From Tepidicella xavieri (GTDB taxonomy: Bacteria > Pseudomonadota > Gammaproteobacteria > Burkholderiales > Burkholderiaceae_C): 64,000 bases of DNA. The position numbers and the translations under genes are program-made. Location of the stretch: positions 62,001 through 126,000 of the forward strand of contig NZ_SNYL01000002.1 in the NCBI RefSeq assembly GCF_004363315.1, read 5' to 3'. Of this stretch, positions 9,647 to 18,567 are shown piece after piece. The notes beneath the pieces are model-generated. The model was not told the origin of the DNA, searched no databases, and was given only the letters and a program-made list of their open reading frames with translations. Every line of letters starts with the position of its first letter. Positions within the stretch are counted from its first letter, which is position 1.

Positions 9647-10525
9647 ATGGACCTGCTGAGCCGCATCGCCGAAGTGATCGTGCCCGTCTTTCTGATCGTG
9701 GGCATCGGCTACGGCTACGCCCGCAAGCACCCGCCGGACCTGGCCGGGTTCAATCGAATCGCGCTGGATGTGCTCGCGCCGGTGCTGGTGTACTCGGCAC
9801 TGGCTTCGAAAGATTTTCGTCTGGCCGACCATCTGCCCCTGCTGCTGGGCGGAACCATCCTCATTCTGGGCAGCGGCCTCCTGGCCTGGCCCCTGGCTCG
9901 AGCTTTGCGGGTGTCGCCGCGCACGCTGGTGCCGGTGGTGATGTTCAACAACTGCGGCAACATGGGACTGCCGCTGGCCTTGCTGGCGTTTGGAGCCGAG
10001 CATTTTGGCGCAGCGGTCGCCCTGTTTGCCATCAGCAACCTGCTGCATTTTTCCATCGGCGCGCGCCTGACGAGCCGCGCTGCCCGCACCCGTGAGTTGC
10101 TGCTCAGCCCGGTGATGGTGGCAACCGCCCTGGGCTTTGCCAGCGCGTTGATTGACATCCGACCACCAGACCTGATCCTGTCCGGCATGCAACTGCTGGG
10201 CGACTCGATGCTGCCCATGATGTTGTTCGCCCTGGGCGTCCGGCTGACCTCATTGACCCGCGCTGGCGTGGCGCTGGGCTTCGTCGGCGCCTTGGCCCGC
10301 CCATTGATCGGATTGGCCATTGGTCTGCCCCTGGCGTGGGCACTTGGCCTGGAAGGCGCGGCCAAAGGCCAACTGCTTCTCTTTGCCGCCCTGCCCCCGG
10401 CCGTGATCCAATTCATGCTCGCCGAACGGTATCGGCAAGAGCCGGACAAGGTCGCGGCCATGATCCTGGTGGGCAATGCGCTGGCCATCGTCTTCGTTCC
10501 CCTGGCACTTGCGCTGGGGCTTTGA
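9647..10525 (+). CDS. AEC-family transporter
   Basis: A 292-residue membrane protein starting MDLLSRIAEVIVPVFLIVGIGYGYARK, with about ten membrane segments in two halves, as in the auxin-efflux-carrier (Mem_trans) family. The conserved VVMFNNCGNMGLPLALL is in the middle and LFAALPPAVIQFMLAERY is near the end. Bacterial AEC proteins move small organic acids such as malate or malonate; the substrate here is unknown. I rejected the longer reading frame from 9215 because it runs through efp. Confidence 0.88.
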   Translation: MDLLSRIAEVIVPVFLIVGIGYGYARKHPPDLAGFNRIALDVLAPVLVYSALASKDFRLADHLPLLLGGTILILGSGLLAWPLARALRVSPRTLVPVVMFNNCGNMGLPLALLAFGAEHFGAAVALFAISNLLHFSIGARLTSRAARTRELLLSPVMVATALGFASALIDIRPPDLILSGMQLLGDSMLPMMLFALGVRLTSLTRAGVALGFVGALARPLIGLAIGLPLAWALGLEGAAKGQLLLFAALPPAVIQFMLAERYRQEPDKVAAMILVGNALAIVFVPLALALGL

Positions 10526-10564
10526 GTCCAACCTTTGACCGTCACCACCATAACCCTTACCGCC

Positions 10565-11446
10565 ATGGACGCCACACACAGCCTACAAGCCAGCCGCCTG
10601 GCCGATGCCGCCGTCGAAATGCACCTGATGTCTGATGGCGAGCAGCGTCTGGCGCCCGATGCCTACCGGCTCGCTTTCGCCGACCCCGAATTCCTGCTGC
10701 GCCGAGAAACCCGCGGCATTCGCTTTCAGCTCGAGCTGCTCAAACCCGATCTGGCCCAGCAAGCCCATGGGGTGGAAAACACCATCGTCGTCTTCGGCAG
10801 CGCCCGCTTCCGCGAACCCGCTGAAGCCCAGCGCCAATGGGAAGCGGCCCGAGCCAGTGGCGACCCGCAAGCCGTCCGCCGTGCCGAAGCCCTGCGCCGC
10901 AACGCCCATTACTACGACAAAGCCCGCCGGTTTGCACAGCTCGTGGCCGACTATAGCCTGAGCTGCCCGAAGGCAGACCAGCTCTACATCGCCACCGGCG
11001 GCGGCCCCGGCATCATGGAAGCGGCCAACCGCGGCGCCCATGACCGGGGCGTGCTCAACGTTGGCCTCAACATCCTGCTGCCCCACGAACAAGAACCCAA
11101 CCCCTACATCAGCCCGGAACTGTGCTTCAAATTCCACTATTTCGCGCTGCGCAAGATGCACTTCCTGATGCGAGCCAAAGCACTGGTGGCCTTCCCGGGC
11201 GGTTTTGGCACACTCGACGAACTGTTCGAAGTGATGACGCTGGTGCAGTGCAAGAAGGCCAAGCCGGTGCCGATTTTCCTCTTCGGCTCAGAGTACTGGA
11301 AACGCCTGATTCACTTCGAGGTGCTGGTCGAAGAAGGCGCCATTTCCCCTGAGGATCTGGACCTGTTCCAGTATGTGGACGAGCCCGAGGAAGCCTGGGA
11401 AGGCATCAAACGCTTCTACGGCCTGCCAGACGCCTGTGGGCGCTGA
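10565..11446 (+). CDS. LOG-family (TIGR00730-like) Rossmann-fold protein
   Basis: About 293 residues. Two signatures of the LYSINE DECARBOXYLASE-like/LOG family are present: IATGGGPGIMEAANRGA near residue 143 and FPGGFGTLDELFE near 210. Characterised members are nucleoside 5'-monophosphate phosphoribohydrolases related to plant cytokinin-activating LOG enzymes, although many were first annotated as lysine decarboxylases. This is the longer bacterial form, with an N-terminal extension of about 90 residues. A start at 10535 would add ten residues (MTVTTITLTA); I prefer the ATG at 10565. Confidence 0.85.
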   Translation: MDATHSLQASRLADAAVEMHLMSDGEQRLAPDAYRLAFADPEFLLRRETRGIRFQLELLKPDLAQQAHGVENTIVVFGSARFREPAEAQRQWEAARASGDPQAVRRAEALRRNAHYYDKARRFAQLVADYSLSCPKADQLYIATGGGPGIMEAANRGAHDRGVLNVGLNILLPHEQEPNPYISPELCFKFHYFALRKMHFLMRAKALVAFPGGFGTLDELFEVMTLVQCKKAKPVPIFLFGSEYWKRLIHFEVLVEEGAISPEDLDLFQYVDEPEEAWEGIKRFYGLPDACGR

Positions 11447-11506
11447 TCCGTCGCCCTCCGATGGCCGGCCGGCGAAGCCCTCAGCGACCGGCTGGCACAC
11501 GATCCT

Positions 11507-11848
11507 TCAGCGGCGGCTGGCTTTCTGCGCCGGATCGTCACCCACCAGCGGGGCTTGGGAAACGTGGGCAATCGTCCCGGCTTCGCGCACCGCCGCCCGA
11601 GCCAGCAGATGTGAAGCCACCGGCAGCGTGGCCAGCAGGAAGCCCACGATCAACACCAGACGCCATCCCCACTCCCACGACAGGGCCGACAGCGCCGCGC
11701 CCACACACACCATGGCCAAGGCCAGCGTGCCGGCCTTGGTGGCGGCGTGCTGTCGCGTCAACGCATCGGGCAAGGCGATCACCCCCCAGGCCGCAATGAC
11801 CAGCAACACCCCGCCAGCCACAATGAACAGTGCCGCCAATGCGCTCAT
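11507..11848 (-). CDS. mnhG: Mrp-type cation/proton antiporter subunit G
   Basis: A 113-residue membrane protein (MSALAALFIVAGG) with three hydrophobic segments and the MnhG marks GVIALPDALTRQHAATKAGT. It is the last gene of the seven-gene Mrp operon and overlaps subunit F by 4 bases (ATGA). The long polar tail of about 25 residues is common in proteobacterial PhaG. The frame stays open upstream to 12178, but that part is out of frame with subunits E and F and is not coding. Confidence 0.9.
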   Translation of the reverse strand: MSALAALFIVAGGVLLVIAAWGVIALPDALTRQHAATKAGTLALAMVCVGAALSALSWEWGWRLVLIVGFLLATLPVASHLLARAAVREAGTIAHVSQAPLVGDDPAQKASRR

Positions 11849-12111
11849 GATCCCGCCCCCTTGTCCACCAGCCGGGCCCAGCCGATGGTGGCCACGAAAC
11901 CCACCAGGGCCAGCCCGATCGCCACATCCAGAAACACGGTGCGCCCCGTGTAGAGCGAAGCCGCCACGCACAGTCCCACCGCCGCGGCCAGAAAAATGTC
12001 CAGCGCGACGATGCGATCGGCGTGCTGCGGCCCCTGCACGATGCGATAGGTGGCCATTCCAATGGCGATGAGCGCGGTCATCACCAGCACCCAAGTGGCC
12101 AGAGCGATCAT
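11845..12111 (-). CDS. mnhF: Mrp-type cation/proton antiporter subunit F
   Basis: An 88-residue protein with three membrane segments. The MnhF marks YRIVQGPQHADRIVALDI and LALVGFVATIGWARLV are present. It overlaps subunit E by 4 bases and subunit G by 4 bases, so it is translationally coupled within the operon. Confidence 0.9.
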   Translation of the reverse strand: MIALATWVLVMTALIAIGMATYRIVQGPQHADRIVALDIFLAAAVGLCVAASLYTGRTVFLDVAIGLALVGFVATIGWARLVDKGAGS

Positions 12112-12455
12112 GCCTTGCCTCCAAACAAGACCACCAGGCCGGGTTCGAAATCCTCCCGAATGCCCTGCACGAGGGCATCGGTGTCGGAAGCGTCGAGCAC
12201 GTGCAACAAAATCTCCCGTTTGTCCATGTCGATGTCGAGGGTGGTGGTGCCGGGCGTCAGGGAAATCATGCAGCCCAGCAACGATGCGCCTTGGGCGCTC
12301 ATGGGCGCGAAGTGCACCCGCAAAAAGGCCGCCGGCGGCGGCTTGCGCTCGCCCAGGCTGGCCCGCAAAATGACCTGAACCGTCTGAAAGCCTGAAATCA
12401 CCACGGCCTTGAGGAAACGCGCCAGCAACACGATGGCAGCGATCAGCTTGCGCAT
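12108..12455 (-). CDS. mnhE: Mrp-type cation/proton antiporter subunit E (short form)
   Basis: A 115-residue protein with the conserved MnhE core: FAPMSAQGASLLGCMISLTPGTTTLDID followed by ILLHVLDASD. Classic MnhE/PhaE is about 160 residues and has two extra N-terminal membrane helices, which are absent here. The first hydrophobic stretch (residues 3-28) may be the only full membrane span. The gene starts 1 base before the subunit D stop region and overlaps subunit F. I read it as a natural short variant rather than a broken gene, because the start and spacing are normal. Confidence 0.85.
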   Translation of the reverse strand: MRKLIAAIVLLARFLKAVVISGFQTVQVILRASLGERKPPPAAFLRVHFAPMSAQGASLLGCMISLTPGTTTLDIDMDKREILLHVLDASDTDALVQGIREDFEPGLVVLFGGKA

Positions 12456-12456
12456 G

Positions 12457-13911
12457 TCAACGCCCTCCCAGGGTATGGGCAGCGGCCTGAGCGTACTCGA
12501 CCAGGAACTGCGGATACAAAGAGATGCTCAGCGTCACGGCCGCCAAGCCCACGGTGGCCAACCAGGCCGGCCACAGCCGGGTGTACGCCGGCAGGCTCCA
12601 ATGCTCGTCGGGATGCGGCTTCCAGAACGCCTCCATCCAGATCTTGACCATCGAATACAGCGTGAGCACGCTGACGATGAGCGCGATCACCGTCCAGGCG
12701 ATGCGCCCCTGGGCAATGGCTTCTTGCAGCACCAGCAGTTTGGACCAGAAGCCCGACAGGGGCGGAATGCCCACCAGCGACAGCGCCGGGATGAGGAACA
12801 GCACCCCGAGCAAGGGCTTGACCTTGTACAAGCCGCCGATCTTGCGCAGGTCGTAATTGCCCGTCAGGCGCCAGATGATCGCAGCAATCAGGAACAAATT
12901 CGCTTTGACCACGATGTGGTGGAGCGTGTAGAACAAGGTGGCGGCATTGCCCGCCTCGCTGGCCAGCGCCACGCCCAGCAGGATGTAGCCGATCTGGCTG
13001 ACGATGTGGAAGGCCAAAATGCGCCGCATGTCCCAGTGGTAGGCCGCGCCCAGCACCCCAAAGAGCATCGTGCCGGCAGCAATCCAGCCCAAGGCCTCGT
13101 ACACCAGGTCGGGCGCCGGCGCAAAAATGTCGCCGGCGGCACGCAGCACCGCATACACCCCCACCTTGGTCAACAAGCCGGCGAACAACGCCAGCACCGG
13201 CGCCGGCAGGGTGTGATAAGAGGCCGGCAACCAGGCAAACAAGGGGAACGCGCCTGCCTTGATCAGGAATGCCAGCAACAGACCGGACACCAGCAGCGTG
13301 AGCACCCAAGGCGAGAGCTGGGGAGCGGCCTGGGCCATCGCGGTGTAGTTCAGATGCCCGGTGGCCCCGTAAATCATGCCCACGGCCAAGAGCAACAACA
13401 AGGTGCCAAAAATGTTGAGCACGAAATACTTGAACGTGCCGTCGAGTTGATCGATGCGGCCGCCAATGGCAAACAGCCCCACCGCGCAGATGAGCATCAC
13501 CTCGAACCACACATACAGGTTGAACAGGTCGGCGGTGGCAAAAGAGCCCCCCACGCCTGCCAGCACGCCGAACATGAGTGGCAACAGCAAGGGGTGACGC
13601 GGCTCGCAATCGGCATCGCTGGCCAGGAACACCAGCGAGGCCAGCCCCATGATGGCGGTGATCAACACCATCGCCGCGCCGGTGCGGTCGATGTGAAACT
13701 CGATGCCAAAAGGCGCGCCCCACCCGCCAAACACGGCCTGGGCCGCAGGGCCATGGTGCGCGGTATCGACCAGCGCCACGGCGCAGCCGAAAAACAGCAG
13801 CATGCCAAGATAACTCAGCCCCTGCTGCAAGCCGGGGCGTTTTTGTGCCAGGGCCGTGGCCACGACGGTGGCCAACGGCACCAGCACCGGGCTGATGGCC
13901 AGCACGCTCAT
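12457..13911 (-). CDS. mnhD: Mrp-type cation/proton antiporter subunit D
   Basis: A 484-residue polytopic protein of the NuoL/M/N antiporter-like family with about 14 membrane segments. It contains NLYVWFEVMLICAVGLFAIGG (conserved glutamate in helix 5), LLAFLIKAGAFPLFAWLPASYHTLPAPV with the proton-path lysine, and AFHIVSQIGYILLG. It is one of the two large subunits thought to carry ions. The start at 13911 (MSVLAISPVLVPL) overlaps subunit C by 4 bases; a longer start at 13950 is not supported. Confidence 0.93.
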   Translation of the reverse strand: MSVLAISPVLVPLATVVATALAQKRPGLQQGLSYLGMLLFFGCAVALVDTAHHGPAAQAVFGGWGAPFGIEFHIDRTGAAMVLITAIMGLASLVFLASDADCEPRHPLLLPLMFGVLAGVGGSFATADLFNLYVWFEVMLICAVGLFAIGGRIDQLDGTFKYFVLNIFGTLLLLLAVGMIYGATGHLNYTAMAQAAPQLSPWVLTLLVSGLLLAFLIKAGAFPLFAWLPASYHTLPAPVLALFAGLLTKVGVYAVLRAAGDIFAPAPDLVYEALGWIAAGTMLFGVLGAAYHWDMRRILAFHIVSQIGYILLGVALASEAGNAATLFYTLHHIVVKANLFLIAAIIWRLTGNYDLRKIGGLYKVKPLLGVLFLIPALSLVGIPPLSGFWSKLLVLQEAIAQGRIAWTVIALIVSVLTLYSMVKIWMEAFWKPHPDEHWSLPAYTRLWPAWLATVGLAAVTLSISLYPQFLVEYAQAAAHTLGGR

Positions 13912-14345
13912 GCAGCCTCCTTGCGCGGGGCGCTGGCAGCGTCCGGCCAAGCCGGCTCATGGGCGGCGCCGTTGTACGGCGGCTTGACGGGATCGGTAGG
14001 TAGGGGTTCAGCCATGCGAAGTTCGAGGGCATCGTCGGTGCCCGCGCGCTGAATGAGGCGCAGCACCAAAGCCAGAGAGAAACAAACCAGGGCAAAGCCG
14101 ATGACGATGGCGGTGAGCACCAGCGCCTGCGGCAGCGGGTTGGCGGCATCGCGCAGCACGGTCTCGCCCAGCGGCACCACCGCCGGCTCCATCACCTCGA
14201 TGCGGCCCGAAACGAACAGCACCAGATTGACCGCGCTACCCAGAATGCCCAGGCCGAGCACGCAGCGAAACACGTCCTTGGACAGCGACAGGTAAATCCC
14301 CGCGGAGACGGCCACCCAGACCGTCAGGGCCAGTAACCAGATCAT
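13908..14345 (-). CDS. mnhC: Mrp-type cation/proton antiporter subunit C
   Basis: A 145-residue NuoK-like membrane protein starting MIWLLALTVWVAVSAGIYLSLS, with the family segment LGLGILGSAVNLVLFVSGR and DAANPLPQALVLTAIVIGFAL. A hydrophilic tail of about 40 residues follows the last helix. It overlaps subunit B and subunit D by 4 bases each. The upstream extension to 14432 was rejected because it is low-complexity and lies inside subunit B. Confidence 0.92.
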   Translation of the reverse strand: MIWLLALTVWVAVSAGIYLSLSKDVFRCVLGLGILGSAVNLVLFVSGRIEVMEPAVVPLGETVLRDAANPLPQALVLTAIVIGFALVCFSLALVLRLIQRAGTDDALELRMAEPLPTDPVKPPYNGAAHEPAWPDAASAPRKEAA

Positions 14346-14806
14346 GAACGTCCCTCCTCCGTGGCCTCTCCACCATCCTCGGCCTCGCCCAGGGCCAGCA
14401 ACGCCAGGGCGTAGCCCGCCAGCGCGCCCCACACGCAGAGATACACGCCAATGTCAAACAACAGCACCGTGGAAATGGCGAACTCCGTGAACCCCAAGGG
14501 AATTTCGCCCCACCAGTGGGTGAGGAAGCTTTCGCCGGAAAAGAACGCCGGGATGCCCGCCAGCGTGCCCACCCCAACCCCGATGGCCGCCAAGCGCACG
14601 GGCGAGCCCGTGGGCAAGCGGCGGGCGGCGGCATCGCTGCCCTTGGCAATCGCCCACAGCACCGACGCGCTGACAGCCACCAGCCCGCCAATGAAGCCAC
14701 CGCCAGGCTCGTTGTGCCCGCGCAGCAGCACCCACACCGAGGCGGCCAAGATCACCCAATACAACGGACCGGCCACCGACTCCAGAATCACCAAACGCTT
14801 GTTCAT
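14342..14806 (-). CDS. mnhB: Mrp-type cation/proton antiporter subunit B
   Basis: A 154-residue protein with four membrane segments and the MnhB signature GHNEPGGGFIGGLVAVSAS. A second conserved stretch is ISTVLLFDIGVYLCVWGAL. It overlaps subunit A by 4 bases and subunit C by 4 bases. A separate subunit B makes this a seven-gene (group 1-like) Mrp operon rather than the six-gene type with fused A and B. Confidence 0.92.
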   Translation of the reverse strand: MNKRLVILESVAGPLYWVILAASVWVLLRGHNEPGGGFIGGLVAVSASVLWAIAKGSDAAARRLPTGSPVRLAAIGVGVGTLAGIPAFFSGESFLTHWWGEIPLGFTEFAISTVLLFDIGVYLCVWGALAGYALALLALGEAEDGGEATEEGRS

Positions 14807-17118
14807 GCCTCACCTCCCTGACGCCGGACGCCGGGCTTGTCGTTGCGCATGTGGGCGCGAACCGCCTGCAACAGCGGCAGCGCAGCGAGGAAAGACAACA
14901 TCACCACGCTGATTTCGCCCAGGGTGTCCAAAGCACGGAAGTCCACCAGAATGACGTTGACCACGTTGCGGCCATGGGCCTCGGGCACGCTTTTCTCGGC
15001 GAAGAACTTCGACAGCATTGGGTCGAAAGCCCCGCCCACGGCCACCAGCAGCCACAGCGTGACCACCCCGCCGAACACGAGCGACACCACGAGCGCGGAT
15101 CGGCTCACATGAGCGCCGGCCAGACCCTGCCCCATGCCGCGCTGCTTGAGCTTGAGCAACACCGAAGCCACGACGATGACAAACACCGACTCGACCACGA
15201 ACTGGGTGAAGGCCACGTCGGGCGCCCCCACGTACATGAAGAACACCGCGCTGCCGAAACCCACCAGCCCGGAGGCCAGCAACAGCACCAGGCGGTCACG
15301 CATCAGCACCGCCAGCACGCCACCCGTGGCAATGATGGCGCAGGCTCCGACGAAGCCGGCCGTGGGCGTGATCCATGCGGGCCACACCCACTGGCTCCAA
15401 CCCGCCAGCAGAATGCCCCCCATGAGCGCCGACACGAAGCCGAGCAGCAGCACCCCGTAGTCCGGCAGGCGCCCATGCTGCAAGGCGCGCGTGGTCCAGG
15501 CCGCGGTGGCGGGAATGCCTTTGAGGAAGCGCTCGTAATTGGCCACCATGCTGAAGCTGTCGAGCACGCCGGCCAGGCGGTCGAACAGGCGGTGCAGCGG
15601 GTCCCAATACCAGAAGATGGCCGCGCCAATGCCCAGGGTCACCAGCAGCGACAAGAGCCCTGGCCCCACCTCCAAGGCGAAATGCACTGCCACCGCCTCG
15701 GCACGTGGCGACATGGCTTGCGAAGCCACGCTCACCAGCCAATCGGCCATGAAGGGAAAGATCCCCAGCACGATGCCCATGGATGCCAGCAGCAGCGGCG
15801 GGGCGATGAGCGCGAGCCCCCCCTCGTGGGCTTCCGGGGTGTCGTTGCGGCCCGGGTGGCGCCAGAAAATGCGCACCGCCGCCACCCCGGCCACGGCCAC
15901 GGCCACGGCCCCGAAAATGGTGTTGGCCACCTTCACGATTTCCATCACGTCACCCACGGCCTTGGCCTCGGAGATCACATCCTTGACCACATAGCCGAAC
16001 GACAACGGCACGCCTGCCATCGACAGGCCCGCCAGCAAGGCCGCCGCTGCCGTGAATGGCATCGCATGGCGCAGGTTGCCCAGGCGGTCGATCACGCGCG
16101 TGCCGGTGCCATGGTCCACATTGCCGGCGACGAAGAACAACGGCGCCTTGTACAGCGCATGCGCCAGCAACAAGGCGCCCACCGCCACCGTGGCGCCGCG
16201 GCCATCCATGCCCACCAACATGACCAAGGTGCCCAGGGTGGCGACGGTGGACCAGGCCAGGATGCGCTTCAAGTCACGCTCGCGCAGGGCCAGCAACATG
16301 GCCCAGGCGGCCGTGATGGAGCCAAACAGTTGCAACGTCCACTGCCACAGCAGCCAGTCACCGAAGCCGGGATCGAGCCGAGCCACTAGATACACACCGA
16401 GCTTGACCATGGTGGCCGAATGCAGGTAGGCCGACACCGGCGTGGGCGCGGACATGGCATTGGGCAACCAGAAGTGGAACGGGAACTGGGCGCTCTTGGT
16501 GAAGGCGCCGAGCAGGATCAGCACCAGCGCGGTCGTCAGGGCCGGGGTACGCTCGGTATCGGGCAACGCGGCGATGATCTCCTGGATCGACAACGTGCCC
16601 ATGACCTGCCCGAGCAAAATCGCGCCAGCCAGCAGGGCCAGGCCGCCCGAGCCGGTCACGACCAACGCCTGCTGCGCGGATTTGCGGCTGCTGAGATCCT
16701 CGTGGTTGAAACCGACCAGCAGGAAGGAAACGAGGCTGGTCATCTCCCAGAACAGGAACAGCACGATCAGGTTGTCGGCCGTCACACAGCCGATCATGGC
16801 GATCATGAACATCGTCAGCAGGATGTACAGCCGGTTCTGCTGCGGATGCCCGGCCAGATAGCCGCCCGCATAGACGAACACGGCCGTGCCCACGCCGGTG
16901 ATCATCAGCAGCATGAGCAACGACAAGCCGTCGATGTGGAAGTCGAGGTTGACGCCAATGGCCGGCACCCAGGCCACCGAAATGTCGGCAGGCAGGTGCA
17001 CGGCGGTGGCCGTCCACAGGACGATGAGCAACGCCGTCAGCGGAATCAGCACGAAAGCTGCCCGGGCACCGAGGCTCATCGCTTCGGAGGGGTCATGGTG
17101 AGGGGAGTGTTGCGCCAT
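14803..17118 (-). CDS. mnhA: Mrp-type cation/proton antiporter subunit A
   Basis: A 771-residue protein and the first gene of the operon. The N-terminal two thirds is NuoL-like: FWEMTSLVSFLLVGFNHE with the helix-5 glutamate, GAFTKSAQFPFHFWLPNAMSAPTPVSAYLHSATMVKLGVYL with the conserved lysines, and LAWSTVATLG. The C-terminal third has MbhD-like APDVAFTQFVVESVFV and MbhE-like LVDFRALDTLGEISVV. The complex exchanges sodium and/or potassium for protons and supports pH and salt tolerance. An alternative start is the Met at residue 14 (17079). Confidence 0.93.
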   Translation of the reverse strand: MAQHSPHHDPSEAMSLGARAAFVLIPLTALLIVLWTATAVHLPADISVAWVPAIGVNLDFHIDGLSLLMLLMITGVGTAVFVYAGGYLAGHPQQNRLYILLTMFMIAMIGCVTADNLIVLFLFWEMTSLVSFLLVGFNHEDLSSRKSAQQALVVTGSGGLALLAGAILLGQVMGTLSIQEIIAALPDTERTPALTTALVLILLGAFTKSAQFPFHFWLPNAMSAPTPVSAYLHSATMVKLGVYLVARLDPGFGDWLLWQWTLQLFGSITAAWAMLLALRERDLKRILAWSTVATLGTLVMLVGMDGRGATVAVGALLLAHALYKAPLFFVAGNVDHGTGTRVIDRLGNLRHAMPFTAAAALLAGLSMAGVPLSFGYVVKDVISEAKAVGDVMEIVKVANTIFGAVAVAVAGVAAVRIFWRHPGRNDTPEAHEGGLALIAPPLLLASMGIVLGIFPFMADWLVSVASQAMSPRAEAVAVHFALEVGPGLLSLLVTLGIGAAIFWYWDPLHRLFDRLAGVLDSFSMVANYERFLKGIPATAAWTTRALQHGRLPDYGVLLLGFVSALMGGILLAGWSQWVWPAWITPTAGFVGACAIIATGGVLAVLMRDRLVLLLASGLVGFGSAVFFMYVGAPDVAFTQFVVESVFVIVVASVLLKLKQRGMGQGLAGAHVSRSALVVSLVFGGVVTLWLLVAVGGAFDPMLSKFFAEKSVPEAHGRNVVNVILVDFRALDTLGEISVVMLSFLAALPLLQAVRAHMRNDKPGVRRQGGEA

Positions 17119-17174
17119 GGGGGCAGAGTGTAATTTTTTTTGTCAGGTGGGCTTTCGCGGCGGGTGGAAACACG

Positions 17175-18560
17175 TCACGAATCTTCATAGCGATCCAGCG
17201 CCGGCAGGATGGTTCCCGCCTGCTCGGCGGGAAGCGCCTCCACGCTTTTGAGGGCGCGGCCCATGGCCCGGCTGCGGACTTCGGCGGCATCGAGCGTATT
17301 GAGCACGGTCTGGGTCTGGTTTTTCACCTTGGCCAGCACGTCGCCGAATTTGCCGAACTCCGTCTTGACGGCGCCGAGCACCTGCCACACTTCGCTGGAG
17401 CGTTTTTCCAGCGCCAAGGTGCGAAACCCCATTTGCAAGGCATTGAGCATGGCCAGCAGCGTGGTAGGCCCCGCAATCGTGACACGGTATTCGCGCTGCA
17501 GCGCCTCCACCAAACCGGCGCGGCGCAGCACCTCGGCGTAGAGCCCTTCGGTAGGCAGAAAGAGCAAGGCGAAATCGGTGGTGTGTGGCGGCTCCAGGTA
17601 TTTTTCCGCAATGGATTTGGCCTCCAGCCGCACGCGGGCCTCCAGCGCCTTGGCAGCCGCCTCGGCGGCCACGGGGTCGGCCTGGCGCTGGGCTTCGAGC
17701 AGGCGCTCATAGTCCTCGTTGGGGAATTTGGCGTCGATGGGCAGCCACACGGGGGCGCCATCACCGCCTTTGCCCGGCAGACGGATGGCAAAATCCACCA
17801 CGTGACGGCTGCCCGGGCGGGTGGGCACCTGGGCGGCGTACTGCTCGGGCGCGAAAACCTGCTCCAGCAACGCGGCCAACTGGGCTTCGCCAAACATGCC
17901 GCGGGTCTTCACGTTGGTGAGCAGGTGCTTGAGATCCCCCACGCCGGCGGCCAGCGCCTGCATTTCCCCGAGCCCTTTGTGGACTTGCTCCAGCCGTTGC
18001 GCCACGTGGGCAAAACTTTCGCTAAGGCGGGTCTCCAGGGTCTGGTGCAGTTTTTCGTCCACCGTGGCGCGCATTTCGTCGAGCTTGGCGGCATTGCTTT
18101 GCTGCAATTGGGCCAACTGGGACTCCAGCGTCGCGCGCACCTCGGCCATGCGGCGGTCGTTCGCCTGGCTGAGGGCCTGCAATTGCTCGGTGAGCCGGTC
18201 GCCCAGGGTGCCACGCAACTGCACGAGCTGCTGCGCAAAAGCGTCGAGCTGGGCGTTCTGGGTTCGGGCCGTTTCGGCGCCCTGCCGCAGCAAGGCCTCT
18301 TGAAACGTGGCCAGGGTCTGCGAGACTTCCTGCCGTTGCCCGCGGGCCGACTCGCTCACCTCGCGGCGCAACTCGCTTTCGAGCCGATCCAGCCGATCGG
18401 CCTGGGCCTGCATCCAGGCCCAGAGCCGCTGCCGCGCCTCCACGGCTTCGGCAGGCTCGGGCGGCACTTCCGGCTGGAGGGCCTTGCGGGCCAGCCAGAG
18501 CAAAACGGCAAGCTGGGCAATGGCCAGCAGCGCCAGCCACAGGTAGGGGGATGCGGTCAT
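17175..18560 (-). CDS. rmuC: DNA recombination protein RmuC
   Basis: A 461-residue protein with an N-terminal membrane helix (residues ~5-25), a long alanine/glutamine-rich coiled coil (~40-190) and the RmuC domain (~200-440). Domain marks are NVKTRGMFGEAQLAALLEQ, WLPIDAKFPNEDYERLL and FALLFLPTEGLYAEVLR. RmuC limits DNA inversions and has a PD-(D/E)XK-like nuclease core. It starts 7 bases after the next gene's stop, so the hydroxyacid dehydrogenase and rmuC may be co-transcribed. Confidence 0.93.
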   Translation of the reverse strand: MTASPYLWLALLAIAQLAVLLWLARKALQPEVPPEPAEAVEARQRLWAWMQAQADRLDRLESELRREVSESARGQRQEVSQTLATFQEALLRQGAETARTQNAQLDAFAQQLVQLRGTLGDRLTEQLQALSQANDRRMAEVRATLESQLAQLQQSNAAKLDEMRATVDEKLHQTLETRLSESFAHVAQRLEQVHKGLGEMQALAAGVGDLKHLLTNVKTRGMFGEAQLAALLEQVFAPEQYAAQVPTRPGSRHVVDFAIRLPGKGGDGAPVWLPIDAKFPNEDYERLLEAQRQADPVAAEAAAKALEARVRLEAKSIAEKYLEPPHTTDFALLFLPTEGLYAEVLRRAGLVEALQREYRVTIAGPTTLLAMLNALQMGFRTLALEKRSSEVWQVLGAVKTEFGKFGDVLAKVKNQTQTVLNTLDAAEVRSRAMGRALKSVEALPAEQAGTILPALDRYEDS

Positions 18561-18567
18561 CCCCCGA

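Noticed and set aside
12409-14052. A 547-codon plus-strand frame over the Mrp subunit D gene
   Set aside because: It is a Gln/His/Gly-rich shadow translation; the minus-strand antiporter subunits are unmistakable.
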